Source: JAGNEJ01 sp043757865
GTDB taxonomy: Bacteria; Verrucomicrobiota; Verrucomicrobiia; Verrucomicrobiales; V1-33
Reading direction: 5' to 3'
Length of the DNA stretch: 64,000 nt
NCBI GenBank assembly: GCA_043757865.1
Contig: JAYVOP010000077.1
Span: 1-64,000 of the forward strand
Below are positions 34,585-42,964 of the stretch, one piece after another; the first letter of the stretch is position 1; each line of letters opens with the position of its first letter. Position numbers and translations under genes: made by a program. The notes under the pieces are model-generated. The model saw only the letters and a program-made list of their open reading frames with translations, did no database searches and had not been told where the DNA came from.

Positions 34585-35526
34585 ATGAAATACCGCCCTA
34601 CCTCACTCGCCATTTTCCTAGTCGCACCCGCGCTAGCACACGCCAAGCCCGCGCCCCGCACCAGCGGCACCATGTATCTAGAGGAACCGCCTGCCCGCCC
34701 GGGCTTGCTAGATCAAAAGCCCGCCTCGCCCGCTGCCACTAGCCCCGGCTTGCTAGACTGGCTGCATTGGCGCAGCAAGGCCCCCGCGCCCGCGACCGTG
34801 GCTCCCACGCCACCGCCTGTGCCTGTAAAAGTTTCCAAACCAAAGGTCAAAGCTGCCGCCGCCCCACCGCCGCCGTCTGCGCCTGCACTGGAGAAAAAGC
34901 GCTGGTTCAGTTTCTTCCAACGTAAACCCGCCGCCGCTTCAGCCCCCGTCAAGCCAGAGCCGTCCGCCAAACTAGCCAAATCCAAACCCACGCCACCAGC
35001 CACTACTCCCGCGCCCGAACCTAAGCCAGAAGCGGCTCCAAAGCTCGGCTTCTTCGCCCGACTCTTCGGCGGCAAGGCTGGCCAGGACGAGGAAAGGAGC
35101 GAGATGGACAAGGCCAATCGCCCACCGCGTCCCGCCGACTGGGAAAGTAAATTTGTCGTTAGCATGGACCACGTGGAAGCCTTCCGCTTCGGCCCGTCTG
35201 GCAGCCATGGCGCGGATAAAATCTTGAATCGCGGCACGGTGGTGACCATGAAAAAGCATGGCCGCGCGTGGGCGGAAGTGGAGGTAGAAGACGGCCACGT
35301 ATACACTGTAGGCGCAGATCAAGTACGTGCGGCCAAGGAATCGGACTTCGCCCCACCGCCGCCAGTGATCTTGCCCGCCGCCCAGCCAGCGGGCGGTCCT
35401 AACTCTAGCTTGATGATCGATCCCCTGCCCGTAGATGATCTGCCCTCCGTGCCGCAGTCTAGCAAACCCGCGCAACAGGCTAATGAACTCCTCACGCCCG
35501 CGCTGCCCGCGCTGCCACCGCAATGA
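34585..35526 (+). CDS. Secreted Pro/Ala-rich protein with SH3-like module, coupled to an L,D-transpeptidase gene
   Basis: ATG 34585 gives 313 residues: signal peptide (MKYRPTSLAIFLVAPALAHA), then a long Pro/Ala/Lys low-complexity region. Three short aromatic-basic segments punctuate it: LLDWLHWRSK, KKRWFSFFQRK and LGFFARLFGGK. Residues about 190-255 look like a compact SH3-type fold (GTVVTMKKHGRAWAEVEVEDG). The C-terminus is again Pro-rich. Its stop overlaps the start of the L,D-transpeptidase gene (ATGA), so the two are co-translated and probably work together at the cell wall. The aromatic-basic segments could insert into membranes; this is an inference. No family name is offered. Confidence 0.6.
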   Translation: MKYRPTSLAIFLVAPALAHAKPAPRTSGTMYLEEPPARPGLLDQKPASPAATSPGLLDWLHWRSKAPAPATVAPTPPPVPVKVSKPKVKAAAAPPPPSAPALEKKRWFSFFQRKPAAASAPVKPEPSAKLAKSKPTPPATTPAPEPKPEAAPKLGFFARLFGGKAGQDEERSEMDKANRPPRPADWESKFVVSMDHVEAFRFGPSGSHGADKILNRGTVVTMKKHGRAWAEVEVEDGHVYTVGADQVRAAKESDFAPPPPVILPAAQPAGGPNSSLMIDPLPVDDLPSVPQSSKPAQQANELLTPALPALPPQ

Positions 35527-36272
35527 AATGCTGGTGGCTGCTCAGTGGCTTGCTTGGCCTCACGACCGCTAGCGCGCAGCTCCCGGCCACGGTCCGCCAA
35601 CTCATCGTCACCACCACGGAGGGCTGGAACACGCACCACGGCAGCCTCCTCACCTATAGCCGCACGAAGGACGGCGGGCCCTGGAAACTGGCTAGCCCTA
35701 ACGCCACCCCGGTCTTGCTAGGGAAAGATGGCCTTGCCTGGGGACGCGGCCTCCTGCCCGTGCCGCATGGGGAAAACGGCATCCCCTCCAAGACCGAGCG
35801 GGATGGCCGCGCGCCCGCCGGTTGCTTCGCGTTAGGACAACTTTTCGGCTATGCCGCGCAACCGCCGGAGCAGTTGCATTTCCCCTACTACCAAGTCACC
35901 GCCAAAGATTGCTGGATCGACGATCCCACGCATCCCGCCTACAACCGCCACGTCGTCGTAGATCTCCAGCGCCTGCCGGATTGGTATGCCAAACAGCACA
36001 TGCGGCTAGGAGATTTCGCCTATGAATACCTGCTAGAGATCCGTCACAATGCCGCCCCGCCTCAAGTGGGCGCAGGCAGCGCCATCTTCTTCCACATCCG
36101 CCGCGGGCCAGACCGCCCCACCGCTGGTTGCACCACCATGGCCCGCCCCGCTTTGCTCAGCCTCATTCATTGGCTCTCCGCAGACGCCGCTCCCCACTAC
36201 GTCCTCCTCCCTCGCAGCGCCTATGCCGCCCGCCTCCAGTCCTGGGGCCTCCCCTCACTACCCGCGCCCTAG
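35523..36272 (+). CDS. L,D-transpeptidase (YkuD-type) family protein
   Basis: The 249-residue protein has a signal peptide (MKCWWLLSGLLGLTTASAQ) and a catalytic domain of the YkuD/ErfK type in its divergent form. The hallmark is SAIFFHIRRG (His about 190) followed by PTAGCTTM, with nucleophile Cys about 203. An Asp-rich region (DDPTHPAYNRHVVVDLQ) precedes it, as in DUF-type relatives that cleave or cross-link peptidoglycan or other substrates. A role in 3-3 cross-linking or in attaching proteins to the wall is inferred. Translation is coupled to the upstream Pro-rich protein by a four-base overlap. It lies next to the peptidoglycan operon, which is on the opposite strand. Confidence 0.8.
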   Translation: MKCWWLLSGLLGLTTASAQLPATVRQLIVTTTEGWNTHHGSLLTYSRTKDGGPWKLASPNATPVLLGKDGLAWGRGLLPVPHGENGIPSKTERDGRAPAGCFALGQLFGYAAQPPEQLHFPYYQVTAKDCWIDDPTHPAYNRHVVVDLQRLPDWYAKQHMRLGDFAYEYLLEIRHNAAPPQVGAGSAIFFHIRRGPDRPTAGCTTMARPALLSLIHWLSADAAPHYVLLPRSAYAARLQSWGLPSLPAP

Positions 36273-36389
36273 CCCAAGTGGCGCGAAGCCGCTCAAAGGT
36301 GGTGCGAGGCTGCCGCCGAACATTTCGTGACCATCAACATTGGAATTCAGAGAAAGTCCACCTAGTGATATTCGGTCCTCCTCGCAGCG

Positions 36390-37409
36390 TTATCCCCGCG
36401 GATGCGGCAGCGGGGGATTCGGCCACTGCTGGGCCACGATCTCGGTGATGGCCACGGCGGGGGGATAGGTGGTGGTGTTTAAAATATGCAGTTTCACTAC
36501 CCAATGCAGCGCTACCTGACTGTTAGGCAGTGCCGCTAGGATCGTCTGACCCACGGGATCCGCTGCTGTAAAACACGCCCCCGCCACCGGCTGCGGACTC
36601 CCTAAATGCAGCCGCACCGCACGTCCCACGTCCTCACGCGGCAGGCCCGTTTCCTCGAACCACGATGGCACTAACACGCTCTGCGGGCAGGCTTCGATCT
36701 CCATGGGCCAAGCGATTCCTGGGGGCACGCTCTGGCCGGCTAACAGGGCTGTCCATAGCGTGGCATAGACATTGGAATACGATTCCCAGTCCATCCGCCA
36801 ACCTTCGGGCGTTTGCTCCAGCAAGACATGGCGCACGCCCGTGGTAGTTAGGAGCCGCAGTGTGGCGGTGGGCAGCGGCAGCGCCAGATCGATGATTTCC
36901 TGATCCACGCCCGTTACCACGCGGCTCGTGAACCCCTGCGGATGGTGGGCGTAATACCACTCTAGCAATGGCCGGACGCGCTGAGCCGCGCGCACGTGGG
37001 GAAGCATGTGTTCCCAGTCCGGTGCTTCCAGCGCGGCCTTGGCGCTGGCGTAGGCGGCTTGGAGTTGGCTCTTCTCTGGCGTGGGCTCCGCACCTGCTAC
37101 CTCCGCTAGCGCGCCTCCATGGCTACTCAGATGTAACCTCCACAGCAACAGCCCAGCCACGATAGCGATGCCGATCCCAAATTTAATCAGCCACCCTAAC
37201 TGCTGACGATGCTGAGTGCTTAGCCTCTCCCGCTTCAGCTCACCTTCCGTCTGCCACTCGTGAATAGCCAACTCTGGCGGAGGTGCAGCAACTCCATCGT
37301 CGATGACGAAATGATGCGCACATCCAGGGCAAATCGTCCGTGCACTAGCATCATTTCCCTGCGGGAGCAAAGCCGTGTGGCATTGGGGGCAAAGGATAGG
37401 TGCCAGCAT
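36390..37409 (-). CDS. Zinc-ribbon membrane protein, last gene of the cell-wall operon
   Basis: The start at 37409 (MLAPILCPQCHTALL) gives 339 residues. Two CxxC pairs at positions 7-10 and 27-30 form a rubredoxin-like zinc ribbon. A single membrane segment lies at about 70-92 (LIKFGIGIAIVAGLLLW). The large remaining domain has no family I recognise; its W-rich segments (GWRMDWESYSNVYATLW) suggest a folded extracytoplasmic domain. It follows murG by 16 bases on the same strand, so it is probably co-transcribed with the peptidoglycan genes. A role in envelope biogenesis is inferred from position only. Confidence 0.6.
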   Translation of the reverse strand: MLAPILCPQCHTALLPQGNDASARTICPGCAHHFVIDDGVAAPPPELAIHEWQTEGELKRERLSTQHRQQLGWLIKFGIGIAIVAGLLLWRLHLSSHGGALAEVAGAEPTPEKSQLQAAYASAKAALEAPDWEHMLPHVRAAQRVRPLLEWYYAHHPQGFTSRVVTGVDQEIIDLALPLPTATLRLLTTTGVRHVLLEQTPEGWRMDWESYSNVYATLWTALLAGQSVPPGIAWPMEIEACPQSVLVPSWFEETGLPREDVGRAVRLHLGSPQPVAGACFTAADPVGQTILAALPNSQVALHWVVKLHILNTTTYPPAVAITEIVAQQWPNPPLPHPRG

Positions 37410-37425
37410 GGGAGGGATCGGTAAA

Positions 37426-38508
37426 TTAAGCCTCGCAGGCGGCACAGACACGCTCTGCTGCATCCGCATGGCCGAGCTGCTGCATGTTATGGCGCAGGCT
37501 AGCGCGCACGTCGGCGTGCGCTAGTAAATCTTGCAGCATCGTGGCCAAGCGCGCGCCCGTGAGATCACGTTCCTGCACCATCAGCGCGGCCTTGGCGCGC
37601 ACGAAGACCTCCGCGTTCTTCGTCTGGTGGTCGTCCGCAGCGCTCGGATAGGGAATCAAAATCGTCGGCAAACCAAAAGCGCTTAGCTCCGCGAGGCTGG
37701 ACGCTCCGGCCCGGGAAATGCAGACGGTGGCAATGGCATACGCTAACTCCATGCGCTGGCAGAAGGGAGCCACGTGGGCCTTGAAAGGCGTGCTAGTGTA
37801 GGCCTTGCGCACGGATTCGATTTCCTGCGGACCAGTCAGGTGGATGATCTGCAACACCTTCTCATCCAAGTGCGCCAGCGCGCCTAACACGGCTTCATTG
37901 ACCCCGCGCGCGCCTTGGCTGCCGCCCATCACTAGCAGCACGGGCACGCCTGGTGGCAGTTGGAAAAACTCCCATGCTTCGGCAGTTGTTACCTCTGCCC
38001 GCAAGGCACTACGCAGCGGCGTGCCCACTACGCTGGTCTTAGCGGCGGGGAAATGATGCGCCGCCTCGCCTAGCCCGAGCAAGACCGTATCGCAAAATTT
38101 AGCCGAGAGCCGATTCGCCTTACCAGGAAAGGCATTGGACTCATGCAGCAACGTCTTGATCTGGAGTTTCCGCCCCGCATACAGTGGCGGCAGGGAGGTA
38201 AAGCCGCCCATGCCTAACACCACATCCGCTTGGAAATTTACCAACAATTTCCGACACGCACGCATCGTTTGCCAACAGCGCCAGAGGAACTTCGGCATCT
38301 TCAGTGAGAACACTGGTGGCATGGCAATGGCGGGTAGTTTTTCAAAGCGCAAATCATCATGACCTTGGCTGGCGAGGGCATCAATCTGCTTCTCCGAAAT
38401 GAGCACGATGCACTGATGCCCACGCGCTTGCGCGGCCTGCGCCACCGCAATGCCAGGAAACAAATGTCCTCCCGTGCCTCCACAAGCGATGACGATTTTT
38501 AGAGGCAT
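37426..38508 (-). CDS. murG: UDP-GlcNAc:lipid I N-acetylglucosaminyltransferase
   Basis: The 360-residue GT-B enzyme adds GlcNAc to undecaprenyl-PP-MurNAc-pentapeptide (lipid I) to make lipid II on the cytoplasmic face. The first glycine-rich loop is ACGGTGGHLFPGIAVA (about 8-23), the second is MGGFTSLPPL, and the sugar-nucleotide region contains LLVMGGSQGARGVNE, SRAGASSLAELSAFG and IPYPSAADDHQTKNAE. Length and motif order are normal. It lies six bases downstream of ftsW in the minus-strand operon. The usual next genes (murC, ddl) do not follow. Confidence 0.96.
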   Translation of the reverse strand: MPLKIVIACGGTGGHLFPGIAVAQAAQARGHQCIVLISEKQIDALASQGHDDLRFEKLPAIAMPPVFSLKMPKFLWRCWQTMRACRKLLVNFQADVVLGMGGFTSLPPLYAGRKLQIKTLLHESNAFPGKANRLSAKFCDTVLLGLGEAAHHFPAAKTSVVGTPLRSALRAEVTTAEAWEFFQLPPGVPVLLVMGGSQGARGVNEAVLGALAHLDEKVLQIIHLTGPQEIESVRKAYTSTPFKAHVAPFCQRMELAYAIATVCISRAGASSLAELSAFGLPTILIPYPSAADDHQTKNAEVFVRAKAALMVQERDLTGARLATMLQDLLAHADVRASLRHNMQQLGHADAAERVCAACEA

Positions 38509-38514
38509 ATTTTC

Positions 38515-39651
38515 TTAAACAGCAGGGGTCAATTTTGCCCGGCCTAACACGGGATCTCTAGGCGCAATGCGGGCGGATTGGCGATGCAGATTCAGCAAGA
38601 TGCCCACGCCGAGAAGCAAACAGATTAGGTTCGATCCGCCCGCACTCACGAACGGCAGCGGCATCCCTTTGTTCGGCAGCATAGCCGTTGTCACGCCGAG
38701 ATGGATCACTGTTTGCATGGCCATCAGGCAAACAATGCCGAAGCCGAGCAACTTCCCAAAACGATCAGGCGCATGGATGGCAATGAAGAATCCCGCCACG
38801 GTCATGGTGAGATAACAACCCACAAGGAAGATGCAAAACCACCCGCCCAGTTCCTCTCCGATCACGCTGGAAATCATGTCGCTATTCGCATAAGGCAGGG
38901 ACCACATCTTCTGCCGACTGTTGCCGAGCCCTAACCCCGTGGGGCCACCCGTGCCATAAGCCAAGAGCCCCAGCCATTGCTGGAGGCCGTCTCCACCGCG
39001 GTGCTTCTCTAAATCTAGGAAGGCTGTAATGCGGTCCATGCGCTCGGGATTTTGTAAAATGGCCAGCCATAACGTCGTGAAGGCTCCGCACAACAACAGC
39101 CCTAAATACCGCAGCCGCGTCCCGCCCGCATACAGCACGCAGAGCGTGGCCAGCGTGAGTAGCATGGCACTCCCCATATCAATCTCAATGGCGATGAGCC
39201 CGATCAAGCCACCCGCAATCAGCATGGGATAGAGGAAGCCTTTGAGGAAACTTTTCCGCTCTTCCGGGCGTCGCGCACACCATGTCGCCACCACGATGAC
39301 ACCGACCAACTTAGCCACTTCCGAGGGCTGGAATTGAAGCCCCAGGCGGATCCAGCGCGAGGCCCCATTGATCCGCAGCCCCACATGTGGCAGGAAACAA
39401 GCGATCAAAGCCGCCGCCGCTAGCGCATACAGCACCCAGCACCACTGCGCATAACGACGATAGTCTAACAGCGCAGTCACGATCAAGCCTACCATCCCAA
39501 TGCCCACAAACAACAATTGATCCTTGGCCTCCTGATAGACATCCTTGGCTCCCTTCATCGTGTAGGGACCGATGCTGACTTGCATGATGAAGCCTAACGC
39601 CAGCAGCATTAAAACGATGCCGATGAGCACGGCGGCACTTTTACGAGTCAT
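38515..39651 (-). CDS. ftsW: Peptidoglycan glycosyltransferase FtsW (SEDS family)
   Basis: The 378-residue polytopic protein has about ten membrane segments. SEDS signatures are GINGASRWIRLG, LQFQPSEVAKL, GTGGPTGLGLGNSRQKM, ANSDMISSVIGEELG and the C-terminal PNKGMPLPFVSAGGSNLI. SEDS proteins polymerise lipid II into glycan strands together with a class B penicillin-binding protein; the partner is ftsI in the same operon. Position between the LysM gene and murG supports FtsW rather than RodA. A two-base gap separates it from the LysM gene stop. Confidence 0.94.
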   Translation of the reverse strand: MTRKSAAVLIGIVLMLLALGFIMQVSIGPYTMKGAKDVYQEAKDQLLFVGIGMVGLIVTALLDYRRYAQWCWVLYALAAAALIACFLPHVGLRINGASRWIRLGLQFQPSEVAKLVGVIVVATWCARRPEERKSFLKGFLYPMLIAGGLIGLIAIEIDMGSAMLLTLATLCVLYAGGTRLRYLGLLLCGAFTTLWLAILQNPERMDRITAFLDLEKHRGGDGLQQWLGLLAYGTGGPTGLGLGNSRQKMWSLPYANSDMISSVIGEELGGWFCIFLVGCYLTMTVAGFFIAIHAPDRFGKLLGFGIVCLMAMQTVIHLGVTTAMLPNKGMPLPFVSAGGSNLICLLLGVGILLNLHRQSARIAPRDPVLGRAKLTPAV

Positions 39652-39653
39652 GG

Positions 39654-40487
39654 CTAGTCTGGGAGTTTGAGTTTCTGGCCAGCGTGCAGCTTGCCCGCAT
39701 CAGCCATGCCGTTGAGTTTCAAGAGCGCTTTCTCCGTGATCCCACGACGTTTGGCGATGCTGTAGATGGTCTCGCCTTTCGCCACCGTGTAGGTCTTGCT
39801 GACGCTCGCAGGCTTGCTCGTGGTGGTGGCGCTGGCGCTGGCTTTGACGGGCACCACTGCCGGGAGGGTGGGTTTAGGAGCCTGAGCGGCTTCTGGATTA
39901 GCCGCATAGCGCGGCGTGGGATTGGCCTGTGGAGGCTGAATAGGTGTCTGCTGCGGAGCCATGCGCGGGGTGCTACTAGCCGTAATCACGCGCGGAGCAG
40001 TCGGGATGGAAATGCGACGTCCTACGTTCAATTCGGAGTGCGGATTAGCCGCGCGCAGCTCTTCCACGCTCAGACCACGGGCTGTGGCAATGGACTCCCA
40101 CGTCTCATCCATGCGGACAATGTAGTCGGTGGTTAGGGTAGGCGCAGCGGCCATGGGGGCGGCACGTAGCGCAGGGGCTGGCGTAGCCGTCACGGGCACC
40201 TTGGCTCCGCTGGGGGAAATGATGATGGGCTTGCTAGGCGCACTCTCCCCATAGAAATGGAACGCCACCAGCCCGCCTACGGCCACCAGATGCAGTGCCA
40301 ACATGCCGATGAACATGCGGGACGTTTTCACCTGCGGCGGCGGGCCGCTGTCCCAGTCACCTTCACTGGTGACGTTGGCCGGCAGCGTGTGCTGGCGGGT
40401 GCTTTTACGACGCGGGGGAACCTGGGAACGGAGGCGCTCGCGCTGCGCGCTCAGGTTTTTGACTTTGGTGTTAGGGCTGGTCGGCAT
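39654..40487 (-). CDS. Membrane-anchored protein with two LysM domains (NlpD position)
   Basis: The 277-residue protein has a basic N-terminal tail (about 1-58), a single membrane segment (MFIGMLALHLVAVGGLVAFH), and two LysM peptidoglycan-binding modules: YIVRMDETWESIATARGLSV at about 125-165 and YTVAKGETIYSIAKRRGITE at about 230-275. A Pro/Thr/Ala-rich linker joins them. There is no M23 peptidase domain. The gene sits between murD and ftsW, exactly where Chlamydia encodes its NlpD-like LysM protein, so it is likely a septal wall-binding or amidase-regulating factor. The function is inferred from position and domains. Confidence 0.82.
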   Translation of the reverse strand: MPTSPNTKVKNLSAQRERLRSQVPPRRKSTRQHTLPANVTSEGDWDSGPPPQVKTSRMFIGMLALHLVAVGGLVAFHFYGESAPSKPIIISPSGAKVPVTATPAPALRAAPMAAAPTLTTDYIVRMDETWESIATARGLSVEELRAANPHSELNVGRRISIPTAPRVITASSTPRMAPQQTPIQPPQANPTPRYAANPEAAQAPKPTLPAVVPVKASASATTTSKPASVSKTYTVAKGETIYSIAKRRGITEKALLKLNGMADAGKLHAGQKLKLPD

Positions 40488-40495
40488 TTTGTTTA

Positions 40496-41815
40496 TTAGG
40501 TTAAAGCGGCTACATGCTCGGCAAAGATTTGACCGCGTTGGTCATAGCCTGTGAACATGTCGAAGGAAGAAGTGCCCGGAGACAGGATGATCGTTTGTCC
40601 AGCCTGGGAGGCTGCATAGCTGCGTTGCACGGCCTCGCCTAGATCCGCGCAAGCATGGGTTGGTACGGCCGAACCCCAGGTGGTGACGAGTTCATCCTTG
40701 ATCTCGCCAATGGTGAAAACCTCGCTGACTTTCTCAGCGATCAAGCTCGTGAGCGGCTGGTAATCCAGCCCTTTCTGCTTCCCACCAGCAATCAAGATCA
40801 CCTTTTTCGTAAAGCCCCGCAACGCGCTTTCCATGGCGTGTAAGTTCGTCGCCTTGCTATCGTTAATGAACTCCCGGCCTTTCACCGTGCCTACTAACTC
40901 ACAACGATGATGCGGCGTGCGATACGCCTGCAGCGTCTTAATCATGGCCTCAAACTGGATGCCCACTGCGGACGTGGCGGCCATGGCGGCCATCATATTT
41001 TCCGCATTGTGCAGCCCCCGCAAATTCGTCTTGGCCATGTCCACGAGCATCTCGTTCTGATGCCAAATTTTGCCCATTCGTAGATGGAAATCCGTCTGTG
41101 CTCCGGTGGCGCTGAATGTCACTTTCTGCGCGGCCAGTGCCGGGAAATTTTCCGTTCCATTAACGATCGCGAAATCAGCTTTGGTCTGACGCTCAAAGAT
41201 CCGCAGCTTGGCGTTCCGATAAGCCTCCAGCGAAGGATGGCGATCTAGGTGGTCAGGAGCAAAGTTTAACCAGACCGAGACTTTGGGGTGAAAAGTTTCG
41301 ATCATTTCCAACTGAAAAGAGCTGACCTCCAACGTATAAATATCCATCGGCAAACCTTCGTTGATGAGGTCTGAAAAAGCCACGCCATAGTTGGCCCCAG
41401 CGATGGTCTTGAGCCCCGCGCCTAGCAGGATGCTTTCGATGAGTTCCGTCGTGGTCGTCTTACCGTTGGTGCCCGTGATGGCGATGACAGGCTTGGTGCA
41501 GTTCTGATAGGCAAACTCCAATTCGCCCATACAACGCACGCCTGCCGTGAGGTAGCGCGCGGCCAGCGGCCAAGCAGGATCGATGCCCGGACTGATCACC
41601 ACGAAGTTAAATTTCCGCCGACTCATCAGCGCGGCCTTGCCTAGCAGCACGGAGAATCCTTGCTCACGCAAGAGCTTCGCGCGCTGCTGCACGGCCTCGC
41701 TGTCCGTGGAATCTAGGATGGTGACGGTGGCTCCTAGCTTCTTGGCCAAACGCGCAGCGGCCATGCCACTGGTGGCACAGCCTAACACCGCTATCGCTTG
41801 TCCGATATATTTCAT
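40496..41815 (-). CDS. murD: UDP-MurNAc-L-alanine:D-glutamate ligase
   Basis: The 439-residue Mur ligase adds D-Glu to UDP-MurNAc-L-Ala. The N-terminal Rossmann-like domain starts IGQAIAVLGCATSGMAAARL, the ATP loop is ITGTNGKTTTTE (about 112-123), the central domain has LNFAPDHLDRHPS, and the C-terminal domain has NDSKATNLHAMESAL and LILSPGTSSFDMFTGYDQRG. The NDSKATN and SPGTSSFDMF motifs are diagnostic for MurD. It lies nine bases downstream of mraY and eight bases upstream of the LysM gene, all minus strand. Confidence 0.96.
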   Translation of the reverse strand: MKYIGQAIAVLGCATSGMAAARLAKKLGATVTILDSTDSEAVQQRAKLLREQGFSVLLGKAALMSRRKFNFVVISPGIDPAWPLAARYLTAGVRCMGELEFAYQNCTKPVIAITGTNGKTTTTELIESILLGAGLKTIAGANYGVAFSDLINEGLPMDIYTLEVSSFQLEMIETFHPKVSVWLNFAPDHLDRHPSLEAYRNAKLRIFERQTKADFAIVNGTENFPALAAQKVTFSATGAQTDFHLRMGKIWHQNEMLVDMAKTNLRGLHNAENMMAAMAATSAVGIQFEAMIKTLQAYRTPHHRCELVGTVKGREFINDSKATNLHAMESALRGFTKKVILIAGGKQKGLDYQPLTSLIAEKVSEVFTIGEIKDELVTTWGSAVPTHACADLGEAVQRSYAASQAGQTIILSPGTSSFDMFTGYDQRGQIFAEHVAALT

Positions 41816-41824
41816 AAATGTTGC

Positions 41825-42961
41825 TCAGCGTAGTTTCAAGGTTGCTAGTCCAACGAACGCGCACATAATGCCGATGATCCAGAACCGGACCACCACTTGG
41901 GTTTCTTTCCACCCCACTAACTCAAAATGATGGTGCAGTGGACTCATCCTGAAGACCCGGCGGCCCTCGCCATATTTTTTCTTAGTGTATTTGAAATACA
42001 TCCGCTGAATGATGACGGAGGCTGTTTCTAGCACGAAGACGCCACCCACAATGATCAGCGTCATCTCTTGTTTACAACTGATGGCCATGACCGCAATGCC
42101 GCCGCCGATGGCCAGCGCCCCGGTGTCGCCCATGAAAACTCTAGCTGGTGAACAGTTGAACCAGAGGAAGCCCAAGGCCGCTCCCAGCAAGGCGAAGCAA
42201 GCGATAGCCACGTCTCCGCTGAGCTGGTCATGTGGCAGATTCAGATAGTCTGCTATGATACGATTTCCATGGAGATAGTTAAAGATCCCATAGGTGAACG
42301 CCACCGGAATGGTGCAACCCGTAGCTAGGCCATCCAGCCCATCCGTAAGGTTCACGGCATTGGATGCGCCAATGATGACTAGCATGAAGAATGGCACCGT
42401 CCACCAGCCCATATCTTGGATCACGGCACTCTTGATAAAGGGAATCCAGAGTTGGCCAAAGTAGTGTGGATTCTGTTGATAAATCAGCACTGCCACGATG
42501 CCCGCCACGATGAATTGAAAGCTTAATTTGAAGCGCTCACTCACGCCTTTGCTGTTCTTCTTAGTGACCTTTAGATAGTCATCCCAAAACCCCAGCACGC
42601 CCATGGCCACGGTCGCAAATACCGTGAGGCCGGTGTAAGGATCGCTCCATTTCGCACACAGGCCCACGCTGATGACGAAGGCCAGGATGATCATGATCCC
42701 GCCCATGGTCGGCGTGCCTTTCTTGCCTTCGTGCAAGGCGTAGAGCGCGTTCACTTCCTCCGCCGTGCGGATCGGCTGGCCCATCTTCAACGAGAGTAAT
42801 TTACGAATCACACGATTCCCCATCAGGAGCACCACGCACAGCGCAATGATGCCCGCCACGATGGCGCGGAAAGTCTCGTATTGCAGCACGTTCGTGACCT
42901 TATTCCAAAAGTCCGGCTTGCCCTCACGGGCTTTGAGTAATTCGTGAATCCAGTAGAGCAT
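41825..42961 (-). CDS. mraY: Phospho-MurNAc-pentapeptide translocase
   Basis: The 378-residue membrane enzyme transfers phospho-MurNAc-pentapeptide to undecaprenyl phosphate, giving lipid I. It has about ten membrane segments. Catalytic-loop motifs are KKGTPTMGGIMI, FWDDYLKVTKKNSKG, NAVNLTDGLDGLATG (about 203-217), FMGDTGALAIGG and the cytoplasmic MSPLHHHFELVGWKE, where the His triplet is essential in characterised enzymes. Length is slightly above average (about 360). It is three bases downstream of murF. Confidence 0.96.
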   Translation of the reverse strand: MLYWIHELLKAREGKPDFWNKVTNVLQYETFRAIVAGIIALCVVLLMGNRVIRKLLSLKMGQPIRTAEEVNALYALHEGKKGTPTMGGIMIILAFVISVGLCAKWSDPYTGLTVFATVAMGVLGFWDDYLKVTKKNSKGVSERFKLSFQFIVAGIVAVLIYQQNPHYFGQLWIPFIKSAVIQDMGWWTVPFFMLVIIGASNAVNLTDGLDGLATGCTIPVAFTYGIFNYLHGNRIIADYLNLPHDQLSGDVAIACFALLGAALGFLWFNCSPARVFMGDTGALAIGGGIAVMAISCKQEMTLIIVGGVFVLETASVIIQRMYFKYTKKKYGEGRRVFRMSPLHHHFELVGWKETQVVVRFWIIGIMCAFVGLATLKLR

Positions 42962-42964
42962 GGG

